Shown: in pieces, positions 48,819 through 60,446 of the stretch
Position numbering within the stretch: position 1 is the first letter of the stretch
Layout of the letters: every line of letters starts with the position of its first letter
NCBI GenBank assembly: GCA_023700245.1
Contig: JAJPRE010000006.1
Coordinates: forward strand, 1 to 64,000
Length of the DNA: 64,000 nucleotides
Direction: 5' to 3'
Source: Candidatus Thalassarchaeaceae archaeon
GTDB taxonomy: Archaea; Thermoplasmatota; Poseidoniia; Poseidoniales; Thalassarchaeaceae
Notes under the pieces: model-generated
What the model was told of the DNA's origin: nothing
Database searches by the model: none
The model's input: the letters and a program-made list of their open reading frames with translations, nothing else
Made by a program: the position numbers and the translations under genes

Positions 48819-48868
48819 ATTACAACCCTTGGAATAGAAATTGCCATGTAAAGATGACGGATAAATAA

Positions 48869-49489
48869 TTAAACAAACGGCAAAAGAATTACCATAGCGA
48901 CAAGAGGGAATAGTATCATTGTAGCATTATCGTCAATATATTTTACCTGAGGTATTTCTCCAAGAACTGTCAAAGGGGCAAGAAATAATGAAAGAATTAA
49001 GGGAGTTTGTAAAAAATAACTACAACTAAGCCAAATAAAATATGAACATATGAGTCCAATAACTATCGCCATCTTAATATCTTTCATTTGCCTTTTAATT
49101 TCCCCCATTAATGGATCTACAAATGTTAATCCAAATATGATTGGAATACCATATAATCCTGACTTAATTCCTTCAGTATCGCCAGTTGGAACAATTAGAA
49201 ATACTAAAGAAACTGATAATGCTCCCCACGCTAAAGCCGATATTTGAGTAGATTCGTATGCCCTTTGACCTATGACGACTATTCCAAATTTTAATCTTAT
49301 TATTTCAAGGATTAATGTAGAAATGCAAATTATGCTAACTAATTGATCGATACTTAAGCTCAAATTAGATGCAATGTTTTCGCCCATAGTATAGTAAATA
49401 ATAGGAATTACGGACATAGAAATATGAGTCGCTCGCCTGAATGCATGCCCGCCGAAACCACCAATTGAATGTTCAACATGATCAACCAT
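48869..49489 (-). CDS. Dolichol/diacylglycerol kinase-like membrane protein
   Basis: This polytopic protein of 206 residues has six or seven hydrophobic segments. RRATHISMSVIPIIYYTMG resembles the RKxxH start of the SEC59/Dgk1/VTE5 family, and VKYIDDNATMILFPLV resembles its DDNxTxPL end. The central VDPLMGEIKRQ stands where the family has D-x-x-A-x-x-x-G. These enzymes use CTP to phosphorylate polyprenols or diacylglycerol. Assignment is by eye. Confidence 0.45.
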   Translation of the reverse strand: MVDHVEHSIGGFGGHAFRRATHISMSVIPIIYYTMGENIASNLSLSIDQLVSIICISTLILEIIRLKFGIVVIGQRAYESTQISALAWGALSVSLVFLIVPTGDTEGIKSGLYGIPIIFGLTFVDPLMGEIKRQMKDIKMAIVIGLICSYFIWLSCSYFLQTPLILSLFLAPLTVLGEIPQVKYIDDNATMILFPLVAMVILLPFV

Positions 49490-49530
49490 AATATCTGTAT
49501 TTGATGAATTATTAATCTAAAATCCCTCCA

Positions 49531-50409
49531 TTAATGTTCTAATTTGCATATTAAATCAACTGCTTGTTCAAGTGTCATTATTCCGTCATCTAATTCTATC
49601 AGTATATCATTTAAAGAAGGGTGGGAAAGTAGTCGAGAATCCCATGCTGAAAGAAGTCTTTCCTTAGTTCTCAGAATATTATTGACACCAGTGTGCTGAC
49701 ATGCCTCTATAGAATAAATTAATGATGAAATACCGTCGCCAGTAATAGCGGAAACAAGATGGACGTCCGTATTGGAATTATCACTCATATCCAAGGAGTA
49801 TTTAATTGAATTAAAAGTTGCATGAGAGCTGGGGATATCAGATTTATTAATTGCTACGATATCTGCTAATTCCAAAATGCCAGCTTTTTCGGCCTGAATT
49901 ATATCTCCCATATCAGGCCCTTCAACTAATAAAATCCTATCGGTGAATGCTATAATTCTAATTTGAGATTGCCCCGAACCGACAGTTTCAATGATTATTC
50001 TTGTCCAACCTGCTGCAGATAGTAGATCGACCATTGGGGCCAGAGAATATGCTAACCCTCCTGGATGGTTTCTTGTAGCTATGGATCTAACGTAAACGGA
50101 TTCAGATGAATCAATGCCCTGCATCCTCATTCTATCCCCTAGAAGGGCCCCTCCTGATTTTGGAGAAGATGGGTCGACTGCTAAAATTGCAACTTTCTCG
50201 CCTTTTTTTAACCATTCAGATGTTAAAGTTCCAATTAGAGTAGATTTTCCTACTCCTGGCGGACCCGTTACACCTAGTGTCCAGGTTTTTGTTGGTGGAA
50301 TATCGGGCCTAAATCCTGATTCAATTTTTGAAATTAATTTACCTAGACTTCGCCTATCTCCGTTCAATGTTGAATGCAATAAGGTACCTTCACTCAAGTC
50401 CAACGCCAT
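49531..50409 (-). CDS. meaB: Methylmalonyl-CoA mutase-associated GTPase MeaB
   Basis: The P-loop GVTGPPGVGKST and AVDPSSPKSGGALLGDRMRM identify the MeaB/ArgK G3E GTPase, which loads and protects B12 in methylmalonyl-CoA mutase. NKSD provides the guanine specificity. At 292 residues it is normal. It overlaps the start region of the B12-binding subunit gene by 16 bases, so both proteins are made from the same transcript. Confidence 0.93.
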   Translation of the reverse strand: MALDLSEGTLLHSTLNGDRRSLGKLISKIESGFRPDIPPTKTWTLGVTGPPGVGKSTLIGTLTSEWLKKGEKVAILAVDPSSPKSGGALLGDRMRMQGIDSSESVYVRSIATRNHPGGLAYSLAPMVDLLSAAGWTRIIIETVGSGQSQIRIIAFTDRILLVEGPDMGDIIQAEKAGILELADIVAINKSDIPSSHATFNSIKYSLDMSDNSNTDVHLVSAITGDGISSLIYSIEACQHTGVNNILRTKERLLSAWDSRLLSHPSLNDILIELDDGIMTLEQAVDLICKLEH

Positions 50410-50840
50410 CCCTTATCTTCTCCGACACCAATAGGTAAATGTTTATTTTTCCGATTATTAACCTCAAATAAAAAATCAGTAATGACATGTGAGTATGTTC
50501 CTGGGCCAAAAATTGCCCTAACTCCTGAATTAAATAAATTTTCATGATCTTTCTCTGGAATTATTCCTCCTGCAAATACCACTATATCATTCATACCTGA
50601 ATCTTTTAATTTTTGGCATATTTTTGGGATAAGTACTTGATGTGCCCCGGACAACGAAGATAATCCTAGTGCGTCGGCATCTTCATCCATAACAATCCTA
50701 TTAATCTCATCAGGCGTTTTCCGGATTCCGGTATAAATTACCTCGTGACCCGCATCTCTTAATATTCGCGTGATGACTTTAGCACCTCTATCATGACCAT
50801 CGAGACCAGGTTTAGCAATTACTATTCGCATGCCCTTCAT
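50394..50840 (-). CDS. Methylmalonyl-CoA mutase, B12-binding small subunit
   Basis: The cobalamin motif D-x-H-x-x-G appears as [11 protein letters not shown], followed by [14 protein letters not shown] and [11 protein letters not shown]. At 148 residues this is the separate C-terminal domain of the mutase as in many archaea; the large catalytic subunit is not in the window. It pairs with MeaB downstream. The start region is divergent from the carboxyltransferase gene, sharing about 105 bases of promoter. Confidence 0.92.
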   Translation of the reverse strand: MKGMRIVIAKPGLDGHDRGAKVITRILRDAGHEVIYTGIRKTPDEINRIVMDEDADALGLSSLSGAHQVLIPKICQKLKDSGMNDIVVFAGGIIPEKDHENLFNSGVRAIFGPGTYSHVITDFLFEVNNRKNKHLPIGVGEDKGWRWT

Positions 50841-50945
50841 TATGGCCGAAGGTATCGCTTATTTTCAAATAACCCCAAGAGAATACATTTTATTACATCC
50901 CATACGGAATGCTCAAGGGCGTCCTTACTCAATCAAGGGTCAGAG

Positions 50946-52499
50946 ATGAGTATTAAGGATGACAAAGCCGTTGATTTGCGGCTGAGAAAGACGCGCTCCA
51001 AAGCTGGAGGTGGTAATGCTAGAATTGCATCGCAACATGCAAAAGGTAAGATGACAGCACGAGAAAGAATAGATTTTTTATTTGATGATGATAGTTTTAT
51101 GGAAATAGATTCTCTAGTCGAGCATAGGTGTCAAGACTTCGGAATGGAACGAAATATTATCCCTGGAGATGGAGTAGTTTGCGGACATGGGACCATAGAT
51201 GGGAAACTTGTTTACTGCTTTGCCCAAGACTTCACAGTATATGGTGGATCGCTGGGTGAAATGCATGGATTAAAAATATGTAAAATATTAGATATGGCAA
51301 TTAAAAGTGGTTCCCCAATAATTGGTTTGAATGATAGTGGAGGAGCTAGAATACAAGAGGGAGTAGCAAGTTTAGGTTCGTATGCTGAGATATTTTTTAG
51401 AAATGTAAGGGCAAGTGGAGTCATCCCCCAGATATCAGTAATAATGGGGCCATGTGCTGGAGGAGCAGTATATTCGCCAGCAATTACTGACTTTGTAATT
51501 ATGGTAGATAAGACTTCACATATGTTTATAACGGGACCTGAGGTAATAAAAACGGTAACAAACGAATCTGTTACATTTGAAGAATTAGGCGGTGCAGGAA
51601 CTCATGGATCAAAATCAGGTGTAACTCATTTTACTGCTACAGACGATAAGGAAGCACTAGAAATAACAAAAGAATTGATTAATTTTTTACCTGCTAATAA
51701 TTTAGATAAGGCCCCAACTAAGGAAACCAACGACTCATTTGACAGAGAATGTTTGGCATTAGATACAATAATACCAACAGACTCAACTCAGCCATATGAT
51801 ATAACTGATGTGATCTACGAAATTTTAGATAATGGGGGATTTTTAGAAATTCAAGCGGATTTTGCCCCAAACATAGTAATTGGATTTGGCAGGTTAGGCG
51901 GGCATACAATAGGGATTGTTGCAAATCAACCAAAATTCTTAGCAGGATGTTTGGACATTAATGCATCAATTAAAGCAGCAAGATTTATACGATTTTGTGA
52001 TTCTTTCAATATATCATTAATTACTTTGGTAGATGTACCTGGATTCTTGCCTGGTGCTACACAAGAATGGGGTGGAATAATCAGACATGGCGCCAAACTA
52101 TTGTATGCATATGCAGAGGCAACGGTACCGAAACTTACTGTGATAACTAGAAAAGCATACGGAGGAGCCTACGATGTAATGTCCTCAAAACACATTCGCG
52201 GAGATTACAATATAGCATGGCCAACGGCAGAGTTGGCAGTCATGGGGGCAAGTGGCGCAGTACAAATTATTCATAAAAGAAGAATAAATGCCGCAATTAA
52301 TCCTAATGAAGAACGTGAAAGGCTAGTTGAAGATTATAATGAGAAGTTTGCTAATCCTTACAGGGCAGCTGCATTAGGATACATAGATGATGTAATAAAA
52401 CCTCGAAATACCAGAAAGGTACTAATTAAGTCATTAGGTGCATTATTAGATAAAGAGGAAATTAGGCCTTCTAGAAAACATGGAAATATCCCATTATGA
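50946..52499 (+). CDS. pccB: Acyl-CoA (propionyl-CoA) carboxylase, carboxyltransferase subunit
   Basis: The protein begins [42 protein letters not shown], as in PccB/MmdA, and contains the oxyanion-forming [24 protein letters not shown], and FSPxITDF-like [11 protein letters not shown]. The C-terminal half has [34 protein letters not shown] use ATG 50946, giving 517 residues, the family's usual length; the frame upstream to 50793 lacks family sequence. It transfers CO2 from carboxybiotin on the carrier protein (52709) to propionyl- or acetyl-CoA. Confidence 0.95.
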   Translation: MSIKDDKAVDLRLRKTRSKAGGGNARIASQHAKGKMTARERIDFLFDDDSFMEIDSLVEHRCQDFGMERNIIPGDGVVCGHGTIDGKLVYCFAQDFTVYGGSLGEMHGLKICKILDMAIKSGSPIIGLNDSGGARIQEGVASLGSYAEIFFRNVRASGVIPQISVIMGPCAGGAVYSPAITDFVIMVDKTSHMFITGPEVIKTVTNESVTFEELGGAGTHGSKSGVTHFTATDDKEALEITKELINFLPANNLDKAPTKETNDSFDRECLALDTIIPTDSTQPYDITDVIYEILDNGGFLEIQADFAPNIVIGFGRLGGHTIGIVANQPKFLAGCLDINASIKAARFIRFCDSFNISLITLVDVPGFLPGATQEWGGIIRHGAKLLYAYAEATVPKLTVITRKAYGGAYDVMSSKHIRGDYNIAWPTAELAVMGASGAVQIIHKRRINAAINPNEERERLVEDYNEKFANPYRAAALGYIDDVIKPRNTRKVLIKSLGALLDKEEIRPSRKHGNIPL

Positions 52500-52508
52500 G
52501 GTCCTACT

Positions 52509-52703
52509 ATGTCAAAAGAAATTGATTTGAAACTAATGATTGCCGCGTTATCGGCAGTATTATTATACGAAAATGAAGGAGAGATATTGACAGTATCAAA
52601 AGCAAGAAAGAAGGGAAGTAATTGGGTCCAAGATCAACGGAATTCAGGACATGGAAAAAATGGATTATTACACACAAATAATAAGAGAAGCTTGCTTAGG
52701 TGA
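52509..52703 (+). CDS. Small subunit of the acyl-CoA carboxylase locus (64 aa)
   Basis: A hydrophobic helix (LMIAALSAVLLYENEGEIL) is followed by a basic Gly/Ser-rich tail (VSKARKKGSNWVQDQRNSGHGKNGLL). It lies 9 bases after the carboxyltransferase and 5 bases before the biotin carrier. In decarboxylating pumps an OadG/MmdD-like small subunit occupies this place, but no specific motif can be confirmed here. Confidence 0.55.
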   Translation: MSKEIDLKLMIAALSAVLLYENEGEILTVSKARKKGSNWVQDQRNSGHGKNGLLHTNNKRSLLR

Positions 52704-52708
52704 TTTAA

Positions 52709-53104
52709 TTGAGTGAAAATATAAAAGTTACAATAGACGGAGAAGACTATGATGTTGAACTTAAAAAAAGTGGAAATGTGTGGACGGTAACAGTACAAGA
52801 TCAGAAATTTGAAATAACTACAAATAACCTAAAAAATAAGAAAAATAGAGTAAAGAGGAGAAAGAAGAGATTAAATTCAGATGGAGTAATCTCTTCAACA
52901 ATACCAGGTAAAATCATTGTTATTAATAATAAAATTGGAGATATTGTAAAGGAGGGGGACGTATTGATAATTTTAGAAGCTATGAAGATGCAAAATGAAA
53001 TTACTGCACCAATAAGCGGCAAAATTATAGAAGTAAATTGCACAGCTGGTGGAAGTATAGAAGCAAATATGCCTTTGATAATTATGGACAATATTGATAA
53101 ATAA
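52709..53104 (+). CDS. Biotin carboxyl carrier protein
   Basis: The C-terminal biotinyl domain has the attachment motif EAMKM (Lys biotinylated), as EAMKMQNEITAPISGKI. The N-terminal half is linker and a small beta region, separated by a very basic stretch (KNKKNRVKRRKKRL). TTG start at 52709. It belongs to the carboxylase with pccB and would be biotinylated by the ligase fusion at 35314. No biotin carboxylase gene is present in the window. Confidence 0.9.
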   Translation: MSENIKVTIDGEDYDVELKKSGNVWTVTVQDQKFEITTNNLKNKKNRVKRRKKRLNSDGVISSTIPGKIIVINNKIGDIVKEGDVLIILEAMKMQNEITAPISGKIIEVNCTAGGSIEANMPLIIMDNIDK

Positions 53105-53126
53105 TATTAAATCTTAGTAATTCTGT

Positions 53127-53789
53127 TCATATTAGGCCCAATGCGTCTTCAATCCTATTTAATTCGGGACCTGTAGATCCAGAGCCAACAAATGCGTGGG
53201 AATCACTAGACGTACATCCAGCTCCTACGAATGGTGAACCAAATGTAACTGTCCCAACCATCAAGGGAACTTGTAGAGTGCTCTCTATAATTTCAACCTC
53301 CAAGGGAGTAATGTCTGGATGTGCTAGGACGCCTTTATTATTGGCAACTAGTAGGCTCCCAATTGAATCTTGGTGAGCAACTGTAGTTGTCAGAGATGGA
53401 ACTCCCAATACATCTGAAATCATTTCTAATCCGTCATCTGGAACGGTTGGGCTGACTATAGCGCCATTGTTATTACATTCAATTAAATTGCCAGCAGCGT
53501 TGACACCGCTTTGCATGACGACTACGTCGCCGAAACTTGTTAATTCATCTAATTCATCTTGAAATGCTATATCTGCAACAGCTATACCATTTTTATTACC
53601 TCTAAGTAGACTACCCAGTAATGCGGAACCGCCTATGAGAAAGGGTTGCATCTCCATCTGAAAAGATGATTCAAGAAGTTCAACAGATGGGATATCGAGT
53701 GATCTAGGGTAAAATAATACATCGTTTACTATGCTTAAATGAACTCCTACTTGAGAATGTCCAAATAAACCACCGGTTGAAATTCCCAT
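53127..53789 (-). CDS. eif6: Translation initiation factor 6
   Basis: This 220-residue pentein-fold protein begins MGISTGGLFGHSQVGVHL and contains NNKGVLAHPDITPLEVEII and FVGSGSTGPEL, typical of aIF6. It binds the large ribosomal subunit and prevents premature joining with the small one. It is placed about 70 bases downstream of 5S rRNA on the same strand, a setting consistent with co-expression with ribosome assembly. Confidence 0.95.
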   Translation of the reverse strand: MGISTGGLFGHSQVGVHLSIVNDVLFYPRSLDIPSVELLESSFQMEMQPFLIGGSALLGSLLRGNKNGIAVADIAFQDELDELTSFGDVVVMQSGVNAAGNLIECNNNGAIVSPTVPDDGLEMISDVLGVPSLTTTVAHQDSIGSLLVANNKGVLAHPDITPLEVEIIESTLQVPLMVGTVTFGSPFVGAGCTSSDSHAFVGSGSTGPELNRIEDALGLI

Positions 53790-53856
53790 ATTATATCATC
53801 CTCATTAAATATGGCTAAAGCTGATTGGTTGTAATGTTTGCGGGGAATGAAGTAGA

Positions 53857-53980
53857 GAGGCACAACGATGAACGTTCCCGTGGGCTTTCGCACCACAGTA
53901 CAAGAAACAACGCAGGAGGGCTTGACTTCCGGGTTCGATATGGGACCGGGTATTACCCCTCCGCTATGGCCGTGCTCAAC
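53857..53980 (-). rRNA. 5S ribosomal RNA
   Basis: Minus-strand sequence with GGCCATAGCGG, CCCATATCGAACCCGGAAG and TACTGTGGTG-type elements is typical of archaeal 5S rRNA; about 120 nucleotides. It lies just downstream of the 23S gene in the same direction. The exact ends are estimated from the closing stem and may be off by several bases. Confidence 0.9.
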
Positions 53981-54000
53981 TCTATCTTCGAATTTATGAA

Positions 54001-54060
54001 TTGATATGCGCTGTTGGACAGAGGCCCACATAGGCCTGGATTAGTGTAGAAATTTGATGC
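54001..54060 (-). other. 3' half of the 23S rRNA processing stem
   Basis: The minus-strand trailer in this interval is complementary over about 60 bases to the leader at 56928-56986. TTGATATGC, CACATA, GTAGAAAT and GATGC blocks appear in both when read in the same direction on opposite sides. In archaea such stems form the bulge-helix-bulge target of the splicing endonuclease in rRNA maturation. Confidence 0.75.
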
Positions 54061-56927
<2,867 letters not shown>

Positions 56928-56928
<1 letters not shown>

Positions 56929-56986
56929 CATCTTAGATTTCTACAATCCCACCTTATGTGAGTCCTCTGGTGTCCAGGCATATCAA
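56928..56986 (-). other. 5' half of the 23S rRNA processing stem
   Basis: Leader counterpart of 54001-54060; the two can form a long imperfect helix bringing the ends of the 23S rRNA together. Sequence blocks TTGATATGC, CACATAAGG, GTAGAAATC and GATGC are common to both halves. Confidence 0.75.
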
Positions 56987-57100
56987 TTCTGGCATCTCAG
57001 ATCGCTCCGTCTCCCCGCAGGGCGGCGCAATCTCAACCACTTACCCTGATACCTGATAGTATCAAAGTGCACTAAAAGCAATTCGCCGACCTACCTGTGG

Positions 57101-57110
57101 TATATGAATT
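57101..57110 (-). promoter_or_regulatory. Possible TATA box of the 23S-5S transcript
   Basis: On the minus strand AATTCATATA lies about 115 bases upstream of the processing stem in the only gap before the rRNA unit. A nearby GATAC/GTATC inverted repeat (about 57046-57065) lies downstream. Placement is by eye only. Confidence 0.3.
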
Positions 57111-57172
57111 AACAGGATGAAAATAATTTATTTTGTTCTGATGATTACTCAATATAACCAAGCCGAATTATC

Positions 57173-57433
57173 TCATTTAGGGGCTAATTCTATGCCAAAT
57201 GGTATACTTATAGAAATAGCGTATTGCGGAGCATTATCAATCCCGAAAGGTAATGGAAATGTTTGATTTATATTTTCGTAATTTAATTTGGAAGAATTTT
57301 GGTTATTTTCATCAATTTTTAAGTCGTTTATTTGTTGATTTTGGACGTCCACATCATCAATGATTAAGCCTCCACAAAATTGACATTGTGCATCAATTAT
57401 TCCGTCCATTCCGCACGTGTTGCAAACTGCCAT
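57173..57433 (-). CDS. Zinc-ribbon protein, unknown function (86 aa)
   Basis: Begins MAVCNTCGMDG with a second CQFCGG, a compact zinc ribbon (residues about 4-26), followed by an Asn/Asp-rich linker and a final segment FPLPFGIDNAPQYAISISIPFGIELAPK with a repeated PFGI motif. The frame is open to 57445 but the ATG at 57433 gives a better start. Located just upstream of the rRNA unit on the same strand, about 190 bases from the processing stem. Confidence 0.55.
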   Translation of the reverse strand: MAVCNTCGMDGIIDAQCQFCGGLIIDDVDVQNQQINDLKIDENNQNSSKLNYENINQTFPLPFGIDNAPQYAISISIPFGIELAPK

Positions 57434-57486
57434 AATATGTGACAACTGTATGGGACACTTTACTGTAACTGATAATTAAATAATAT

Positions 57487-59124
57487 TTATTCAGATTCAG
57501 CTGTTATAGCTACCATGTTACTTACGCTACTATCTCTGTAAACATAAGGAGTAAGTGCTACGCTGATAATAGCCATTGAAGATATAATTATTATTGGATA
57601 TGCATTTGATGGCCAATTGATTGTATATCTCACAAGGCAGTAAACCGTTGCTATCATAACTGTAAAGATCATCATAGGAAATCCGGTTCGGAAAAAAGTA
57701 TTGAATGAAATATCATTTCCTGACTCTTCCGCCAATCCGGCTGCAACTACGTTCGCAGACGCTCCTATGATGGTCCCGTTTCCTCCTAGGCATGCTCCCA
57801 AAGCCAACGCCCATGCCAAGGGCCCCAGCGGTAGCCCAAGTAGAGGATCTGATGCAAGTTCTATCACTACTGGAACCATAGTAGCAGTATATGGAATATT
57901 ATCTATAAATGCTGAAGCAATAGCTGAGACCCATAACAGCAGAAGAACCGCTATCATCAATCGATTTTCTTCTGATGCTTTGCCAATTGCTTCTGAAATC
58001 ATTTCAGCTATCATCTCTATTAATCCCATGAATTCTAAACCATGGATCATAATGAACAACCCTGCAAAGAAAATAATTGTTGTCCATTCTACTGAATCTA
58101 ATTGCTCTTCAACATGATGTGGCGAAGTTATCAAAAGCATTGCTACAGCCCCTCCCAATGCTATTGTGGCTACTGATAATAATGGATGATGGAATGCAGA
58201 ATGAACAAAAAACGCCAATATTACAATCATAAGAATTATTCCTGATTTAATTAATAATTTTTTGTCTTTAACGCCATATCTGAGCCTCAATAAGTCAATA
58301 TTTCTATGTCTTTCGCCACTCAATCCCGAACTATCAATTTTCCTTAAAATCCATAGAGAAGGAATCATACAAATAACAACAGCAGGTGCTACGTGAATAA
58401 TGAAATCAGTAAATCCAATACTGGAGCTTTCAAGGACGGTCCCACTTAGGCTCTGGGCAGATAATTGGGCTCCAATTATTATATTCGGTGGATCCCCTAT
58501 TTGAGTAGCCGCACCTCCGATATTTGAAAACATAACTTCCGCAATTATTAGAGGTACAGGCTCTAGATCTAACACTTTTGAAATTTGAATTGTGACTGGA
58601 ACAATTAGTAATATAGTAGTTACATTGTCTAAAAAGGCAGAAAATACTGCGGTAATTATACATAAAATAAATGATAAACGCCAAATGGAGCCTCCACTCT
58701 GGGCATACGCTTGGACGGCTGCCCATTCAAAAATTCCAGTTTTTGAGAGAATATTAACAATTACCATCATGCCAATAAGAAGTCCAATTGTTTCCCAATC
58801 TATCCAAGTCATAATTGTGGATAAATCTGGTCCATCGCCAATAACATGCAGAGAAATGACCGCTGCAATTCCTCCTACTGCGGCGGCCAGTGCACGATGA
58901 ACAATCTCAAATACTATTAAAGTATAAACTGCAATTAAAATTATTATTGCTAATGGGACGCTCCATTCGGGCATATCTGGAGCTACCCAACTAGCATCTG
59001 AGCTTGCAGCTTTAACGGACGATAGGGGGATAATTGTACAAATAAATAATATACATAACCGAACTAATTTCACTGCCAGCCTGTGCCCAATCACGTGTCG
59101 CATGTTGTTGCGTAAACCAATCAT
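57487..59124 (-). CDS. ArsB/NhaD-family permease
   Basis: After a signal-like N-terminal helix, about twelve membrane helices follow in the ion-transporter arrangement: the internal repeat motif FSAFLDNVTTILLIVPV with GGAATQIGDPPNIIIGAQ, and in the second half SAFIDNIPYTATMVPV with GACLGGNGTIIGASANVVAAG. This pattern is shared by arsenite permeases, NhaD sodium/proton antiporters and the P protein. In a marine archaeon a sodium/proton or anion role is likely; substrate not determinable. 545 residues. Confidence 0.85.
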   Translation of the reverse strand: MIGLRNNMRHVIGHRLAVKLVRLCILFICTIIPLSSVKAASSDASWVAPDMPEWSVPLAIIILIAVYTLIVFEIVHRALAAAVGGIAAVISLHVIGDGPDLSTIMTWIDWETIGLLIGMMVIVNILSKTGIFEWAAVQAYAQSGGSIWRLSFILCIITAVFSAFLDNVTTILLIVPVTIQISKVLDLEPVPLIIAEVMFSNIGGAATQIGDPPNIIIGAQLSAQSLSGTVLESSSIGFTDFIIHVAPAVVICMIPSLWILRKIDSSGLSGERHRNIDLLRLRYGVKDKKLLIKSGIILMIVILAFFVHSAFHHPLLSVATIALGGAVAMLLITSPHHVEEQLDSVEWTTIIFFAGLFIMIHGLEFMGLIEMIAEMISEAIGKASEENRLMIAVLLLLWVSAIASAFIDNIPYTATMVPVVIELASDPLLGLPLGPLAWALALGACLGGNGTIIGASANVVAAGLAEESGNDISFNTFFRTGFPMMIFTVMIATVYCLVRYTINWPSNAYPIIIISSMAIISVALTPYVYRDSSVSNMVAITAESE

Positions 59125-59171
59125 ATTAAATATATCGCGATTGATTTCATTAGTAATCCTTGAAATATAGA

Positions 59172-59444
59172 TTATTTACCTGACCAGTATACAGCCGTAT
59201 TGCCTCTATTGAATACTAAAATTGAATTAGATTCCGTCGCCATCAAATTAAAAAGTAATTTTCTTTTTTCTGCAGTTTCTACAACTCCTCGATTTGCCTT
59301 TACTTTTATTAAACGACGCCTATTAAGTTGATCTTTTAATTCATTAACGATGGATTCTGATAGGCCTTCGTGGCCGATACGCACAGAAATTAGTGTATCC
59401 TTATCTTTAGCTTCCCTCAATATATAGTTAGGTATTTTATCCAT
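59172..59444 (-). CDS. YhbY/CRM-domain RNA-binding protein
   Basis: The 90-residue CRM domain has the pattern SVRIGHEGLSESIVNELKDQLNRRRLIKVKANRG, with the GxxG-like turn, and ends SNSILVFNRGNTAVYWSGK. In bacteria YhbY associates with pre-50S ribosomes; archaeal members are thought to act in RNA binding or ribosome assembly. Same strand as the RNase P Rpp21 and adenylate kinase genes upstream. Confidence 0.8.
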   Translation of the reverse strand: MDKIPNYILREAKDKDTLISVRIGHEGLSESIVNELKDQLNRRRLIKVKANRGVVETAEKRKLLFNLMATESNSILVFNRGNTAVYWSGK

Positions 59445-59455
59445 TTTTTTCCCTC

Positions 59456-59785
59456 TTATGTTGTACTTAATTTAAGCCGATATGTATTATTACAAATTTT
59501 GCAGGTGTTAGTTATGAATCCTTTTGAAAATCTGACTCTTGTGGTAGATCCAGGTATTAATGCAGATTCACATGTTCGGCATATTTTCTTGTAAATATCA
59601 CTTGATGGACGTATGCCATGTTTTTTCCCCATCCTTACCAAAGAACGGGCGGCAGAATTCATTATCGTCAAGTCAGATTTATTATCTTCTAAAATTGCTG
59701 ATAAGAATATAACGGCTTTTTTTGCATTTTGTTTCCTTGCTCTAGAATTATTGATACTTCTATTATTAGACATTTTAAGCACCAC
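59456..59785 (-). CDS. rnp4: Ribonuclease P protein component 4 (Rpp21)
   Basis: Ends with the zinc-ribbon region of Rpp21: GKKHGIRPSSDIYKKICRTCESALIPGSTTRVRFSKGFITNTCKIC, with four cysteines (CRTC and CKIC) and the conserved LIPGxxxRVR. Together with the Pop5-like protein at 36662 this gives two of the archaeal RNase P proteins in the window. A start at ATG 59773 is equally possible. It overlaps the end of adk on the same strand. Confidence 0.85.
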   Translation of the reverse strand: MVLKMSNNRSINNSRARKQNAKKAVIFLSAILEDNKSDLTIMNSAARSLVRMGKKHGIRPSSDIYKKICRTCESALIPGSTTRVRFSKGFITNTCKICNNTYRLKLSTT

Positions 59786-60404
59786 TTATTTTAAATAATT
59801 TCTTGATTTCTAACTCAACATCATTAATCGATTGGTTTCCGTTAATTCTTGTTAAAATACCTTTATTTTCATACCATTCCGATAGAGGCGAAGTTTTATC
59901 ATGATAAGAATTTAATCGATTAATCACTGCTATTTCATTATCGTCTTTTCTTTGAATTAATCTGTTTTTTATTTCATTCGGAGCGGGCCTGAATGTAAGA
60001 TGATAAATTTCGCCAGTTTCGGGATCCATCCTTCTCCCGACGATTCTTTTTATTATTTCTTTATCTGGGACCTCTATGCAAATAACAGATGAGATATCAA
60101 CAATTGAAGAAAGAATTTCGGCTTGATTAATTGTTCGAGGAAACCCATCAAATAACACTCCATTAATTGCATCATCTTCTTTTAGCCTTTCTGATATTAG
60201 TTCTATTATTAGATTATCAGGCACTAGAAGTCCTGATTCCATATACGATTTTGCTTTTTTTCCTAATTCAGTATTTTTTTTTACTGAATTTCTGAGCATA
60301 TCTCCAGTTGAAATTTGAGGCATACCAGTTATTTCCGATATTATTCCTGCTTGTGTCCCTTTTCCCGCCCCAGGGGGCCCAAAAAGTATAATTGATTCGG
60401 CCAT
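59775..60404 (-). CDS. adk: Adenylate kinase
   Basis: P-loop GPPGAGKGTQ at the N-terminus, STGDMLR, then DGFPRT and the lid region GRRMDPETGEIYHLTFRPAPN. At 209 residues it is the bacterial/short-lid type rather than the archaeal trimeric AdkA. It interconverts AMP, ADP and ATP. It is followed by overlapping rnp4 and preceded by the subtilase gene after 42 bases. Confidence 0.94.
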   Translation of the reverse strand: MAESIILFGPPGAGKGTQAGIISEITGMPQISTGDMLRNSVKKNTELGKKAKSYMESGLLVPDNLIIELISERLKEDDAINGVLFDGFPRTINQAEILSSIVDISSVICIEVPDKEIIKRIVGRRMDPETGEIYHLTFRPAPNEIKNRLIQRKDDNEIAVINRLNSYHDKTSPLSEWYENKGILTRINGNQSINDVELEIKKLFKISGA

Positions 60405-60446
60405 TGAATTCCTCCATTACGATTTCTTTGATAAGTAAATCTATTT

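Noticed and set aside
50793-50945. 51-residue N-terminal extension of the carboxyltransferase
   Set aside because: It overlaps the divergent B12-subunit start and lacks family sequence; the ATG at 50946 gives the family's normal length.
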